Source: Streptomyces chryseus (GTDB lineage: Bacteria > Actinomycetota > Actinomycetes > Streptomycetales > Streptomycetaceae). Taken from it: DNA of 64,000 nt. Where the stretch lies: assembly GCF_014650755.1 (NCBI RefSeq), contig NZ_BMVO01000010.1:156402-220401 (forward strand), read 5' to 3'. A program made the translations under genes and the position numbers. Within the stretch, counting starts at the first letter, position 1. Each line of letters opens with the position of its first letter. Below are positions 26,168 to 34,365 of this stretch, piece after piece. Below the pieces are notes generated by a model. That model ran no database searches and was not told where the DNA came from. It saw nothing but the letters and a program-made list of their open reading frames with translations.

Positions 26168-26202
26168 GACGCCGCCGCCCCCTCGCGCGGGGCGGCGGCG
26201 TC
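26168..26202 (-). terminator. Strong hairpin terminator of the M1 peptidase gene
   Basis: GACGCCGCCGCCCC and its perfect complement form a 14-bp stem with a 7-nt loop, starting 14 bp after the M1 peptidase stop. There is no clear U tract. It insulates the peptidase from the LacI promoter. Confidence 0.8.
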
Positions 26203-26215
26203 GGCGTACCGCCGG

Positions 26216-27727
26216 TCAGTGGTGGTCGTGCGCGTGGATCGTGTTCGTCGCGGCGATCTTCTTCCACGACGCGGGCTGCGCGGGCTTCGCCCGCTCACCG
26301 GCGTACGAGCGCGCGATCCGGGACTCGGCCGCCTCCGGGGCTCCGGGCTTCGACGGCTGGTACAGCCAGGTGTCGAAGAGCTCGGCGAGCGGCTTGCCCG
26401 ACACCTTCTCGGCGTACTTCACGAAGTCCGCCACGCTCGCGTTGCCGTGCGCGAACTTCGTCGGCCACCCCTTCAGGATGGTGAAGAAGTCCACGTCCCC
26501 GACCTCGTTGCGGAGCGCCTGGACGGCCAGCGCGCCCCGGTCGTACACGGCGATGTGGAACTGGTTGTCGGGCCCCGGGTCGCCCGGCTCCACCGTCCAG
26601 AACGGGTCGTCGGCGGCGCGCGTCGCGTAGACGTAGTCGGCGAGCTCCTGCGCCGTGCCCTCGCCCTCCTTCTCGGACCACAGCCACTGGCTGTACCGGG
26701 CGAACCCCTCGTTGATCCAGATGTCCTTCCAGCCCTTCACAGCGACGCTGTCGCCGTACCACTGGTGGGCCAGCTCGTGGACGACGACCGAGACGTTCGC
26801 ACCGTTCGCGAACTGGCGGGGGCTGTAGAACGGCCGGGTCTGCGTCTCCAGGGCGTACCCGCTGGTGACGTTCGGGACGTAACCGCCGAGCGCGTTGAAG
26901 GGGTACGGGCCGAAGACCTCGGTCAGGTACTCCGCCACCTCGGTGGTCCGCTCGACGCTGGCGCGCGCGGCCCCGGCGTTGTCACCGAGGTCCTTGCTGT
27001 AGGCGTTCAGCACGGGCAGCCCGTTCGCGGTCCGGTCCGTGGTGATGTCGAACCTGCCGACCGCGAGGGTGGCGAGATAGCTGGCCTGGGGCTTGTTCGA
27101 GCGCCAGTTGTAGCGGGTCCAGCCGAGCTTAGAGCTCTGCGACTGGAGCACGCCGTTACTGATGGCCTGCGTGCCGTCCGGAACCGACACCGATACGTCG
27201 TACGTCGCCTTGTCCAGCGGGTGGTCGTTGCTCGGGAACCACCAGACGGCGGAGTCCGGCTCCTGGGCGGCGACGCCGCCGTCGGGGGTGCGGTGCCAGG
27301 CGGTGTAGCCGCCGATCTTGAGCTCGGAGGGCTTCCCGGCGTACCGGACGACGACCGGGACGGCCCGGCCCTTCTCCAGCGGGGCGGCGGGGGTGACGAC
27401 GAGTTCCTGGTCCCCCTCCTTGACGAACTTCGCCTTCTTCCCGTTCACCCGCACCTCACTCACCCCCAGACCGAAGTCGAGGTTGAAGCGCGACAGGTTC
27501 TGCGTGGCGGTGGCGAGGATCGTCGCCGTGCCCTCCAGCAGGTCCGTCCTGGGCTGGTACTTCAGCCGCAGGTCGTAGTGGGAGACGTCGTATCCGCCGT
27601 TGCCGCTCGCCGGGTAGTAGGTGTCGCCGATACCCGGAGCGCCGGGGGTGAAATCTGCGGCCGATGCCGGGATCGCCAGCACAAGAGAGGCCGCCAGGGC
27701 GCCCGGGGCGATGAGTCTGCGGTGCAC
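26216..27727 (-). CDS. Secreted M1-family metallopeptidase (aminopeptidase)
   Basis: A 503-residue exported zinc peptidase. The signal peptide covers about residues 1-23 (LIAPGALAASLVLAIPASA). The beta-sandwich N-domain is followed by the catalytic domain with H317-E-L-A-H321 and, 18 residues after the second His, E340 in the string WINEGFA: the complete HExxH-x18-E zinc site. The exopeptidase substrate loop is GGYVPNVTSGYALE, a variant of GAMEN, which is atypical and may change specificity. It removes N-terminal residues from peptides outside the cell. The C-terminus is His-rich (HAHDHH). The GTG start has GGAG 5 nt upstream. It diverges from two further secreted peptidases. Confidence 0.9.
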   Translation of the reverse strand: MHRRLIAPGALAASLVLAIPASAADFTPGAPGIGDTYYPASGNGGYDVSHYDLRLKYQPRTDLLEGTATILATATQNLSRFNLDFGLGVSEVRVNGKKAKFVKEGDQELVVTPAAPLEKGRAVPVVVRYAGKPSELKIGGYTAWHRTPDGGVAAQEPDSAVWWFPSNDHPLDKATYDVSVSVPDGTQAISNGVLQSQSSKLGWTRYNWRSNKPQASYLATLAVGRFDITTDRTANGLPVLNAYSKDLGDNAGAARASVERTTEVAEYLTEVFGPYPFNALGGYVPNVTSGYALETQTRPFYSPRQFANGANVSVVVHELAHQWYGDSVAVKGWKDIWINEGFARYSQWLWSEKEGEGTAQELADYVYATRAADDPFWTVEPGDPGPDNQFHIAVYDRGALAVQALRNEVGDVDFFTILKGWPTKFAHGNASVADFVKYAEKVSGKPLAELFDTWLYQPSKPGAPEAAESRIARSYAGERAKPAQPASWKKIAATNTIHAHDHH

Positions 27728-27879
27728 GGATGCTCCAAGTGGTCAGTTGGAAGAATCTGTTCGCACCATATTCAGCTCACACGCCACCAGTCATGTCCAT
27801 GGTCGCTCCTGTCACACGACTGCCATCCGGCCGACACGAGTCCCCCTCCTGCCCTCTTTTGCACGGCAGTTGACCGGAG

Positions 27880-27885
27880 TAACTT
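27880..27885 (+). promoter_or_regulatory. -10 element of a probable leaderless promoter
   Basis: TAACTT, 8 nt before the ATG at 27894 of the X-Pro dipeptidyl-peptidase, which has no proper ribosome site. Confidence 0.5.
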
Positions 27886-27893
27886 CCAGGCCC

Positions 27894-29903
27894 ATGCCGA
27901 TACCTGCGTGGGGATCCCGCTCGAAATGGCGAAGGCTCGTCCCGGCGGCCACCGCCGCCCTGATGGCGGTCATGCTGACCCCGGCGAGCGCCCAGGGCGC
28001 CGCGCCCGAGGAGAGCAGACCGGTCTACTCCTACGACGACGCGATCCGCGAAGCCGTATGGGTCGACACGCGCATGGACGGTGACGCGGACGGGAAGTCC
28101 GACCGGGTCGCCGTCGACATCGTCCGTCCCCGGGAACCGGCCGAACGTGGCCGGAAGATCCCCGTCATCATGGACGCCAGCCCGTACTACTCCTGCTGCG
28201 GGCGCGGCAACGAGAGCCAGAAGAAGACGTACGACGCGCACGGGAACCCGGTCCAGTTCCCCCTCTACTACGACAACTACTTCGTGCCCCGCGGCTATGC
28301 CTTCGTCGCCGTCGACCTCGCCGGAACCAACCGCTCCGACGGCTGTGTGGACGTCGGCGGACACTCCGACATCCAGTCCGCCAAAGCGGTCGTCGACTGG
28401 CTGAACGGCCGGGGCAAGGCGTACACCAGCCGCACCGGCGGCGAGCGCGCCCGGGCCGGCTGGTCGACCGGGAACACCGGAATGATCGGCAAGAGTTACG
28501 ACGGCACCATCGCCAACGGAGTCGCGGCGACCGGCGTCGAGGGCCTGAAGACCATCGTCCCGATCGGCGCCATCTCCTCCTGGTACGACTACTACTTCGC
28601 CCAGGGCGCCCCCCTCTACGACAGCGGCCCCGAGTGGCTCTCCGATTACGTCGAGAGCCCCGCGGCCCGCGCCCGCTGCCAGGCGGTGCAGCAGCGCCTG
28701 GTCGACGAGGCCCCGCGCAACGGCGACTTCACGCCGCTGTGGGGGGAGCGCGACTACGTACCGGACGCGGAGAACGTCGACGCCAGCGTCTTCGTCGTCC
28801 ACGGCATGCAGGACCTCAACGTCCGCGCCAAGCACTTCGGCCAGTGGTGGGACGCCCTCGCCGACGCGGGCGTCGACCGCAAGATCTGGCTGTCACAGAC
28901 CGGCCACGTCGACCCGTTCGACTTCCGCCGCTCCAATGGGGTCTCCCCTGCTCGAGCGGAGCCGAGAGCTGGGGGATGGGTGAGGACGCTGCACCGCTGG
29001 TTCGACCACGAACTCCTCGGCTACGACAACGGCATCGACCGCGAGCCGATGGCCGACATCGAGCGCGCCCCCGACCAGTGGTCCACCGACAAGGTCTGGC
29101 CGCCGCGCGCCACGGACGCCACCACCCTGCGCCCCGGCAAGGGCGCGGCGCCCGGCGTCGGCACCCTGTCGCTGAAGCGCGCCGCGTACGGCGCCACGGA
29201 GACCTTCACCGACGACCCGAAGCTCTCCGAGAGCGACTGGGCGGCCGCGATCGACACCTCCACCCCCTCCAAGGCGGGCTTCACCACCAAGCCGCTCACC
29301 CGCGATCTCCGGCTGTCCGGCTCCTCGCGGGTGACCGTCACGGCGACGCCCTCCACCTCCACCGCGCACCTGTCCGCCGTCCTCGTCGACCTCGGGCCGG
29401 ACACGATCCGCGACTACACCGCCCCGGGTGAAGGCATCACCACCCTGCCCGGGCGCACCTGCTGGGGTCCGAGCACCACGGGTGACAGCTCCTGCTTCAA
29501 GGAGACGAAGGCCCGTACCGCCGACGTCGACCACACGGTGTTCAGCCGGGGCTGGGCCGACCTCGGCACCCACGCCGACCCCGCCGAGGGCCGCCCGCTC
29601 ACCCCGGGCAAGCGGTACACGATCACCCTCGACCTCCACGCGAGCGACCACGTCGTGCCCGCCGGACACCGTCTCGCCCTGATCGTCGGCGGCACCGACG
29701 CCGGCCTCATCGACCCTCCGTCGACGACTCCGACGCTCGAAGTGGCGCTCTCCCGCACGGCCGCGGACCTGCCCGTCGTGGGCGGCGCCAAGGCGTTCGC
29801 CCGCGCCACCGCAGGCTCACACTTCTCCGCACCGTCGGCAGCCCGCCTCGACGGCGTGACCGCACCCCGCGCCCAGCGCCCGATCCCGGGAGCCACCCGC
29901 TGA
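27894..29903 (+). CDS. Secreted Xaa-Pro dipeptidyl-peptidase (S15/CocE type)
   Basis: A 669-residue exported serine peptidase that releases X-Pro dipeptides. The signal peptide covers about residues 1-35 (LVPAATAALMAVMLTPASA). The alpha/beta-hydrolase core has the nucleophile Ser201 in GKSYDG, Asp307 in HGMQDLNV and His338 in QTGHVDP. A C-terminal jelly-roll domain (about residues 480-640) is typical of the family. Ten residues after the catalytic His, a 14-residue segment (348-361) is encoded by an inserted palindromic repeat (28936-28977); relatives normally run straight from RRS to WVRTLHRWFDHEL. The enzyme may tolerate this surface insertion. The stop overlaps the M14 start (TGATG). Confidence 0.88.
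   Translation: MPIPAWGSRSKWRRLVPAATAALMAVMLTPASAQGAAPEESRPVYSYDDAIREAVWVDTRMDGDADGKSDRVAVDIVRPREPAERGRKIPVIMDASPYYSCCGRGNESQKKTYDAHGNPVQFPLYYDNYFVPRGYAFVAVDLAGTNRSDGCVDVGGHSDIQSAKAVVDWLNGRGKAYTSRTGGERARAGWSTGNTGMIGKSYDGTIANGVAATGVEGLKTIVPIGAISSWYDYYFAQGAPLYDSGPEWLSDYVESPAARARCQAVQQRLVDEAPRNGDFTPLWGERDYVPDAENVDASVFVVHGMQDLNVRAKHFGQWWDALADAGVDRKIWLSQTGHVDPFDFRRSNGVSPARAEPRAGGWVRTLHRWFDHELLGYDNGIDREPMADIERAPDQWSTDKVWPPRATDATTLRPGKGAAPGVGTLSLKRAAYGATETFTDDPKLSESDWAAAIDTSTPSKAGFTTKPLTRDLRLSGSSRVTVTATPSTSTAHLSAVLVDLGPDTIRDYTAPGEGITTLPGRTCWGPSTTGDSSCFKETKARTADVDHTVFSRGWADLGTHADPAEGRPLTPGKRYTITLDLHASDHVVPAGHRLALIVGGTDAGLIDPPSTTPTLEVALSRTAADLPVVGGAKAFARATAGSHFSAPSAARLDGVTAPRAQRPIPGATR
28936..28977 (+). 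repeat. Dispersed palindromic repeat inserted in frame in the dipeptidyl-peptidase gene
   Basis: The 42-bp unit reads from ATGGGGTCTCCCC to AGAGCTGGGGGA with CTCGAG in its centre and can fold through TCCCC/GGGGGA and CTCG/CGAG pairings. It matches, from memory, a hairpin repeat scattered through Streptomyces chromosomes, usually between genes. Its length is a multiple of three and it adds the residues NGVSPARAEPRAGG without a stop. I found no second copy in the window. Confidence 0.6.
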
Positions 29904-31186
29904 TGCACCCCCGTGTCCGCGCCCTCGTCGTCGCCGCCACGGCGACGGCCCTGGCCGCACCCCTGACCACCACCACGGCCCAGGCGTCCGCGCCCCCGCC
30001 CCGCACCGGTTTCGAACGGACCGACGGCGCGAGCTGGACCACCCAGCCCGACGAGCAGACCTTCCTGCGCGCCGTCGACCGCGCCAGTACCCGGGTCACG
30101 CTGTCCACGATCGGCACGACCGGCCGCCAGCGCCCGCTCAACCTCGTACGCATCGCGGCTCAGCGGCACACCTCGGCCACCGTGCTGCTGATCTGCTCCC
30201 AGCACGGTGACGAACCGTCCGGGCGCGAAGCCTGCCTGACCACCATCAGGGACCTCGCGTACGCCAAGGACAGGAAGACTCTCGACTTCCTCGCCCGCAC
30301 CACGGTCCTCGTCATCCCCACCGCGAACCCCGACGGCCGCGCGGCGAACACCCGCACCAACGCCGACGGCATCGACATCAACCGCGACCACATCGCCCTC
30401 AAGACGGCCGAGGCCCGGGCGATGGCCGCCGTGACGCGCGACCACAAACCCGACCTCGTCCATGACCTGCACGAGTACGGCGCCACCCCGCCGTACTACG
30501 ACAAGGACCTGCTGGCCCTCTGGCCCCGCAACCCCAACACGGACCACCGGGTGCACGCGGAGGCCCACACCCTCTCCGAGTCCTATGTGCGCCCGCACGC
30601 CCGGGAGGCCGGATTCACCAGCGGCATCTACGGCATCTGGACGGACCCGGTCACCGGCGAGCCGGTCAAACAGGTGGCGGGCGACGGCCAGGAGCGCATC
30701 CTGCGCAACACGGCAGGCATCAAGCACGCGGTGGGCCTCCTGGTGGAGACCCGGGTGGACCCGCTGACCGAGGCCGAGAAGAACAGCCCCGCCCTGAACA
30801 ACAGGCGCCGGGTGAACACCCAACTGGCCGCCCTGACCGGAGCCTTCGCCTTCGTGGACGAGCGACGCGCCCGCATCGGGGCCGCCACGGCCCGCGCCCG
30901 CCTCGAAGGCTTCGCGGACCGGGGCCCGATCCACCTGGGCGGCGCCGACAACGACCCGCCCGACCCCGCCGAGACCATCCAGGATCCCCCCTGCGGCTAC
31001 CACCTTTCGCCGGCCCAGTACGCGCAGGTGAAGGACGAACTGGCCCTGCACGGGGTCACCTCCCGCCCCCGGGGCGAGGGCGCGTACGTACCCCTGCGTC
31101 AATCGCGCCGGGCCCTCGCGGCGCTCCTGCTCGACGACCGCGCGGCCTACCCCCTCACAGCAGGGAGGCCCGACACCGCCTGTTAG
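29903..31186 (+). CDS. Secreted M14-family zinc carboxypeptidase
   Basis: A 427-residue exported peptidase. The signal peptide covers residues 1-30 (ALVVAATATALAAPLTTTTA). The zinc ligands are His101 and Glu104 (QHGDE), with a further His in HDLHEYG (187-190); the family NPDGR and DINRDH strings are present, and a Glu in LVETR may be the catalytic base. It removes C-terminal residues from peptides. Its ATG overlaps the stop of the X-Pro dipeptidyl-peptidase (TGATG), so the two are coupled and probably act together, with the divergent M1 aminopeptidase, on proline-rich extracellular peptides such as collagen fragments (inference). Confidence 0.87.
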   Translation: MHPRVRALVVAATATALAAPLTTTTAQASAPPPRTGFERTDGASWTTQPDEQTFLRAVDRASTRVTLSTIGTTGRQRPLNLVRIAAQRHTSATVLLICSQHGDEPSGREACLTTIRDLAYAKDRKTLDFLARTTVLVIPTANPDGRAANTRTNADGIDINRDHIALKTAEARAMAAVTRDHKPDLVHDLHEYGATPPYYDKDLLALWPRNPNTDHRVHAEAHTLSESYVRPHAREAGFTSGIYGIWTDPVTGEPVKQVAGDGQERILRNTAGIKHAVGLLVETRVDPLTEAEKNSPALNNRRRVNTQLAALTGAFAFVDERRARIGAATARARLEGFADRGPIHLGGADNDPPDPAETIQDPPCGYHLSPAQYAQVKDELALHGVTSRPRGEGAYVPLRQSRRALAALLLDDRAAYPLTAGRPDTAC

Positions 31187-31263
31187 GCACTTGTGATGTG
31201 CGACACATGTGGTAGGGGGTACGGGAGCGAGATCAGCTCAGTGCTTCCCGAAAGGTGCCGCTT

Positions 31264-33000
31264 GTGTCGCACGAACAGAAACCGGCTCAACGGCTTCGGC
31301 TGCCGGTGAGGGCGGCTCTCCCGGGCCGCCACCCGCACGAGGACGAGACGCCCCGGACCGACCGGGTGGTGTTCGGCGTGACGGCCGTTCTCACCCTGGC
31401 CTTCGTGCTCTGGGGCTCCGTCTTCACGGACACGCTGGAGAGCGTCTCCGACTCGATGCTGAGCGGCCTGATGCACAACGGCGGCTGGGCCTTCGTCCTG
31501 GCCGCCTCCGGCTTCGTGGTCTTCGCCCTCTGGCTGGCCGTCAGCCGTTACGGCAGGATCCCCCTCGGCCAGGAGCACGAGGGCCCGGAGTTCCGGACCG
31601 TCTCCTGGGTCGCGATGATGTTCAGCGCCGGCATGGGCATCGGCCTGATGTTCTACGGCGTCAGCGAGCCGCTCGCGCACTACACCACCCCGCCACCGGG
31701 GACCGACCCCGCCGACTCGGCGGACGCCATGCAGACGGCCCTGGCCACCACCCTCTTCCACTGGACACTCCACCCGTGGGCGATCTACGCGGTGGTGGGC
31801 CTCGCCATCGCGTACAGCACCTTCCGGCGCCGCAGGCGGCAGACCATCAGCGCCGTCTTCGTCCCGCTGATCGGCAAGAAGCGCGCTGACGGCACCCCCG
31901 GCCGGGTGATCGACATCCTCGCGATCTTCGCCACCCTCTTCGGCTCCGCCACCTCTCTCGGCCTCGGCGCCCTGCAGATCGGCAGCGGCTTCCGCGAGCT
32001 GGGCTGGATGGAGAAAGCGGGCACCGGACTCCTGATCTCCATCATCGGAGTCCTCACCGCCGCGTTCGTCTTCTCGGCCGTCTCCGGCGTCGAGAAGGGC
32101 ATCCAATGGCTGTCCAACACCAACATGGTCCTGGCCGTGATCCTCGCGGTCTTCGTCTTCATCGCCGGCCCGACCATCCTGATCCTCGACCTCCTCCCCA
32201 CCTCCCTCGCGGCGTACATCGACCAGATCCCGCAACTGGCAGGCCGTACCGAGGCGGCGACCGGTGGCGGCGAGGTCTCCGAATGGCTGAGCAGCTGGAC
32301 GGTCTTCTACTGGGCGTGGTGGATCTCCTGGACGCCGTTCGTCGGCATGTTCATCGCCCGCATCAGCCGCGGCCGTACGATCCGTCAGTTCGTGGGCGGC
32401 GTCATCCTCGTCCCCAGCACCGTCAGCCTGGTCTGGTTCGCCGTCTTCGGCGGTACGGCGATGAAGCTCCAGGAGCGTCGGCAGCTCGGTGAGGAGTCGA
32501 CACCGGAGGGCCAGCTCTTCAGCGTGCTCCAGGAGTTCCCCATCTCAGGCGTGATGAGCCTCCTGGTCATGATCCTGGTCGGCATCTTCTTCATCTCGGG
32601 TGCCGACGCCGCGTCGATCGTGATGGGCACCCTCTCCCAGCGGGGCACCTTCGAACCGGCGCGGTTCGTCGTCATCTTCTGGGGCGTGGTGACCGGCGCC
32701 GTGGCGGCGGTGATGCTGCTGGTGGGAGACGGCAAGGGGGACGCCCTGGCCGGCCTGCAGAACCTCACGATCCTGGTCGCGGCGCCCTTCGTACTCGTCA
32801 TGATCGGCATGTGCCTGGCCCTGATGCGCGACCTGCGCCTGGACCCGCTGATCGTCCGCGGCGAGATCGCGGAGGAGGCCGTGGAGAGCGCGGTGATCGC
32901 GGGCCACGAGAAGTACGCCGGCGAGTTCGAGATCCGCATCGGCCCCGGCACCCCGGAAACCGACACCACGTCACCCCCCGACGACAAGAAGAACCCCTGA
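31264..33000 (+). CDS. BCCT-family betaine/choline/carnitine transporter
   Basis: A 578-residue transporter with about 12 membrane spans that takes up compatible solutes such as glycine betaine with sodium or protons. The flexible glycine segment GMGIGLMFYGVSEP and the substrate cage FYWAWWISWTPFVGMFIARI (TM8) are intact. The C-terminal cytoplasmic tail is Glu- and Asp-rich (about residues 525-578) and may sense osmotic state. The GTG at 31264 is chosen, with CGAAAGG 8 nt upstream, over a GTG at 31255. A GGGTAC hexamer (31217-31222), as in sigma-B-type stress promoters, lies upstream, but I could not find a matching -35 box. Confidence 0.92.
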   Translation: MSHEQKPAQRLRLPVRAALPGRHPHEDETPRTDRVVFGVTAVLTLAFVLWGSVFTDTLESVSDSMLSGLMHNGGWAFVLAASGFVVFALWLAVSRYGRIPLGQEHEGPEFRTVSWVAMMFSAGMGIGLMFYGVSEPLAHYTTPPPGTDPADSADAMQTALATTLFHWTLHPWAIYAVVGLAIAYSTFRRRRRQTISAVFVPLIGKKRADGTPGRVIDILAIFATLFGSATSLGLGALQIGSGFRELGWMEKAGTGLLISIIGVLTAAFVFSAVSGVEKGIQWLSNTNMVLAVILAVFVFIAGPTILILDLLPTSLAAYIDQIPQLAGRTEAATGGGEVSEWLSSWTVFYWAWWISWTPFVGMFIARISRGRTIRQFVGGVILVPSTVSLVWFAVFGGTAMKLQERRQLGEESTPEGQLFSVLQEFPISGVMSLLVMILVGIFFISGADAASIVMGTLSQRGTFEPARFVVIFWGVVTGAVAAVMLLVGDGKGDALAGLQNLTILVAAPFVLVMIGMCLALMRDLRLDPLIVRGEIAEEAVESAVIAGHEKYAGEFEIRIGPGTPETDTTSPPDDKKNP

Positions 33001-33012
33001 CCCACATCACCG

Positions 33013-33038
33013 CCTCCCGGCGCCGAGGTGCCGGGAGG
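33013..33038 (+). terminator. Hairpin terminator of the BCCT transporter gene
   Basis: CCTCCCGGC and GCCGGGAGG form a perfect 9-bp stem with an 8-nt loop, starting 13 bp after the stop codon. No U tract follows. Confidence 0.75.
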
Positions 33039-33183
33039 AGACGCCCCGGCGCGGCACCCCCCCGCAGCCAGGGCCACCCGCACCCCCGACGCCGCGCACG
33101 ACCACCGCGCCGTCCCCGTCCGGACGCCAACGGAATCCGCGATGCCGTGCTCACATCACGTCATAGCTGGGGATACTCAGGAC

Positions 33184-34212
33184 ATGTCTGCCGACTACGC
33201 GACTTTCGGGCTGGCTCCGGCAATCCGGGCCGGCGGTGTCCTCGTCAACGGGGACTACCAAGTGCACCGCGACTTCATGGACTTCGTCGTCGACGGCCGT
33301 CCGCTGCTTTACCAGCTGTCGGGCCTCGACGCGGTGTCCCCACTGGCCGCCGACGTACCACCTGCCATCTTCACCGCGCAGGTCCGCAGCCTGCTCCTCG
33401 AAGCGCAAGCACCGCTGCCCGAGGGCCGGTACGTCATCTACGGCTGTCCCGAGTGCGAGAGCTTGGAGTGCGGCGCGGTGACCGCCGTGATCGAGCGGGC
33501 CGGGGACGACTTCGTCTGGCGGGACTTCGCCTGGCAGACCACCGCGACCGCGGACCTGGACCTGAACGGCTATCACGGGATAGGCCCGTTCCGCTTCCGC
33601 GGCCGGGAGTACCGCGCGGCGCTGGAGCAACTGCTCGCGGCCGGCGACGAGGAGCCCCCGCCCCGCCGCCGCGTGCTGCTGATCGGCGCGCGCGTCGACG
33701 TACTGGCCAAGCTGGCCGCGGCGCTGCGGACGATCAACATCGGCGCGGACATCACCGCCGACGCGGCGGACGTACCGCCCGACGAGCTGCGGGCGTACGG
33801 AGCGGTGGCCTTCGGCAGGGCGGTGGACGAGCGGGTGCGGGCCGGCACCCGGGCGGCGTTCGAGCGGGCGGGCGCCGACGTCGCCTACGTGGACGGCCTG
33901 GCGCCGATCGTCCCGCTGCTGGTGGCCCAGATCGAGGCCGCCCTGGACCGCAGCCCCCTGGAGCAGCGCCGCCTGACGCGGCTCGTGGCGGCGGAGGGCG
34001 AGGCGGGAGTGGAGGTGACGTCCACCTGCCACGTGCAGCTGATCGCGTACCGCCTGGACCGGTTGCACCGGACGCACGCCCATGAGGTCTTCGACGACGT
34101 GCTGGAACCGGGGAAGCACCGGATCGCGCTGGACGGCCGGGCGACGAAGGGACGGTCGTACGTCGTGGCCCGCACGACGGGAGCGGTCCTGGTGGCCCCC
34201 ATGATCCGCTGA
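33184..34212 (+). CDS. Two-domain protein of unknown function with Cys cluster
   Basis: A 342-residue soluble protein I do not recognise. The N-terminal half (1-155) contains a possible metal-binding cluster, YGCPECESLECGAV (C-x2-C-x4-C at about residues 86-94), followed by aromatic-rich strands (FVWRDFAWQ, FRFRGREY). The C-terminal half starts RRRVLLIGARVDVLAKLAAAL and alternates strands and helices like a Rossmann or receiver-type fold, ending VARTTGAVLVAP. Some databases may call it an oxidoreductase, but I see no cofactor motif. The ATG is 6 nt after GATACT; an ATG at 33142 is less likely. It stands alone between terminators. Confidence 0.7.
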   Translation: MSADYATFGLAPAIRAGGVLVNGDYQVHRDFMDFVVDGRPLLYQLSGLDAVSPLAADVPPAIFTAQVRSLLLEAQAPLPEGRYVIYGCPECESLECGAVTAVIERAGDDFVWRDFAWQTTATADLDLNGYHGIGPFRFRGREYRAALEQLLAAGDEEPPPRRRVLLIGARVDVLAKLAAALRTINIGADITADAADVPPDELRAYGAVAFGRAVDERVRAGTRAAFERAGADVAYVDGLAPIVPLLVAQIEAALDRSPLEQRRLTRLVAAEGEAGVEVTSTCHVQLIAYRLDRLHRTHAHEVFDDVLEPGKHRIALDGRATKGRSYVVARTTGAVLVAPMIR

Positions 34213-34279
34213 CCACCCCTCGGCCGCACTCCGCCACCCTTCCGGCACCCACCCCACCGGCACCCCCTCCTCGACCGGA

Positions 34280-34317
34280 CCCTCCACCCCCGGCACCCGC
34301 TCCCTCCACCCCCTCCC
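34280..34317 (-). other. Potential G-quadruplex upstream of the second ABC-F gene
   Basis: Six C-runs of 3-5 on the top strand (34280-82, 34287-91, 34296-98, 34302-04, 34309-13, 34315-17) are separated by loops of 1-4 nt, so the bottom strand fits the G3+N1-7 quadruplex rule with spare runs. The region 34213-34345 is strongly C-rich. It ends 34 bp before the -10 box. Confidence 0.55.
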
Positions 34318-34350
34318 ACGGCTGCCCGCCGTCCCGCCCCGTCCCCTCGG

Positions 34351-34356
34351 TAGGAT
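34351..34356 (+). promoter_or_regulatory. -10 element of a probable leaderless promoter
   Basis: TAGGAT, 9 nt before the ATG at 34366 of the ABC-F gene. There is no ribosome site in the pyrimidine-rich sequence before it. Confidence 0.6.
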
Positions 34357-34365
34357 CGTGGCCTC

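Noticed and set aside
31217..31222. Sigma-B-type promoter (GGGTAC) before the BCCT transporter
   Set aside because: The -10-like hexamer is there but no GNNT box lies 14-16 bp upstream, so it is not listed as a promoter.
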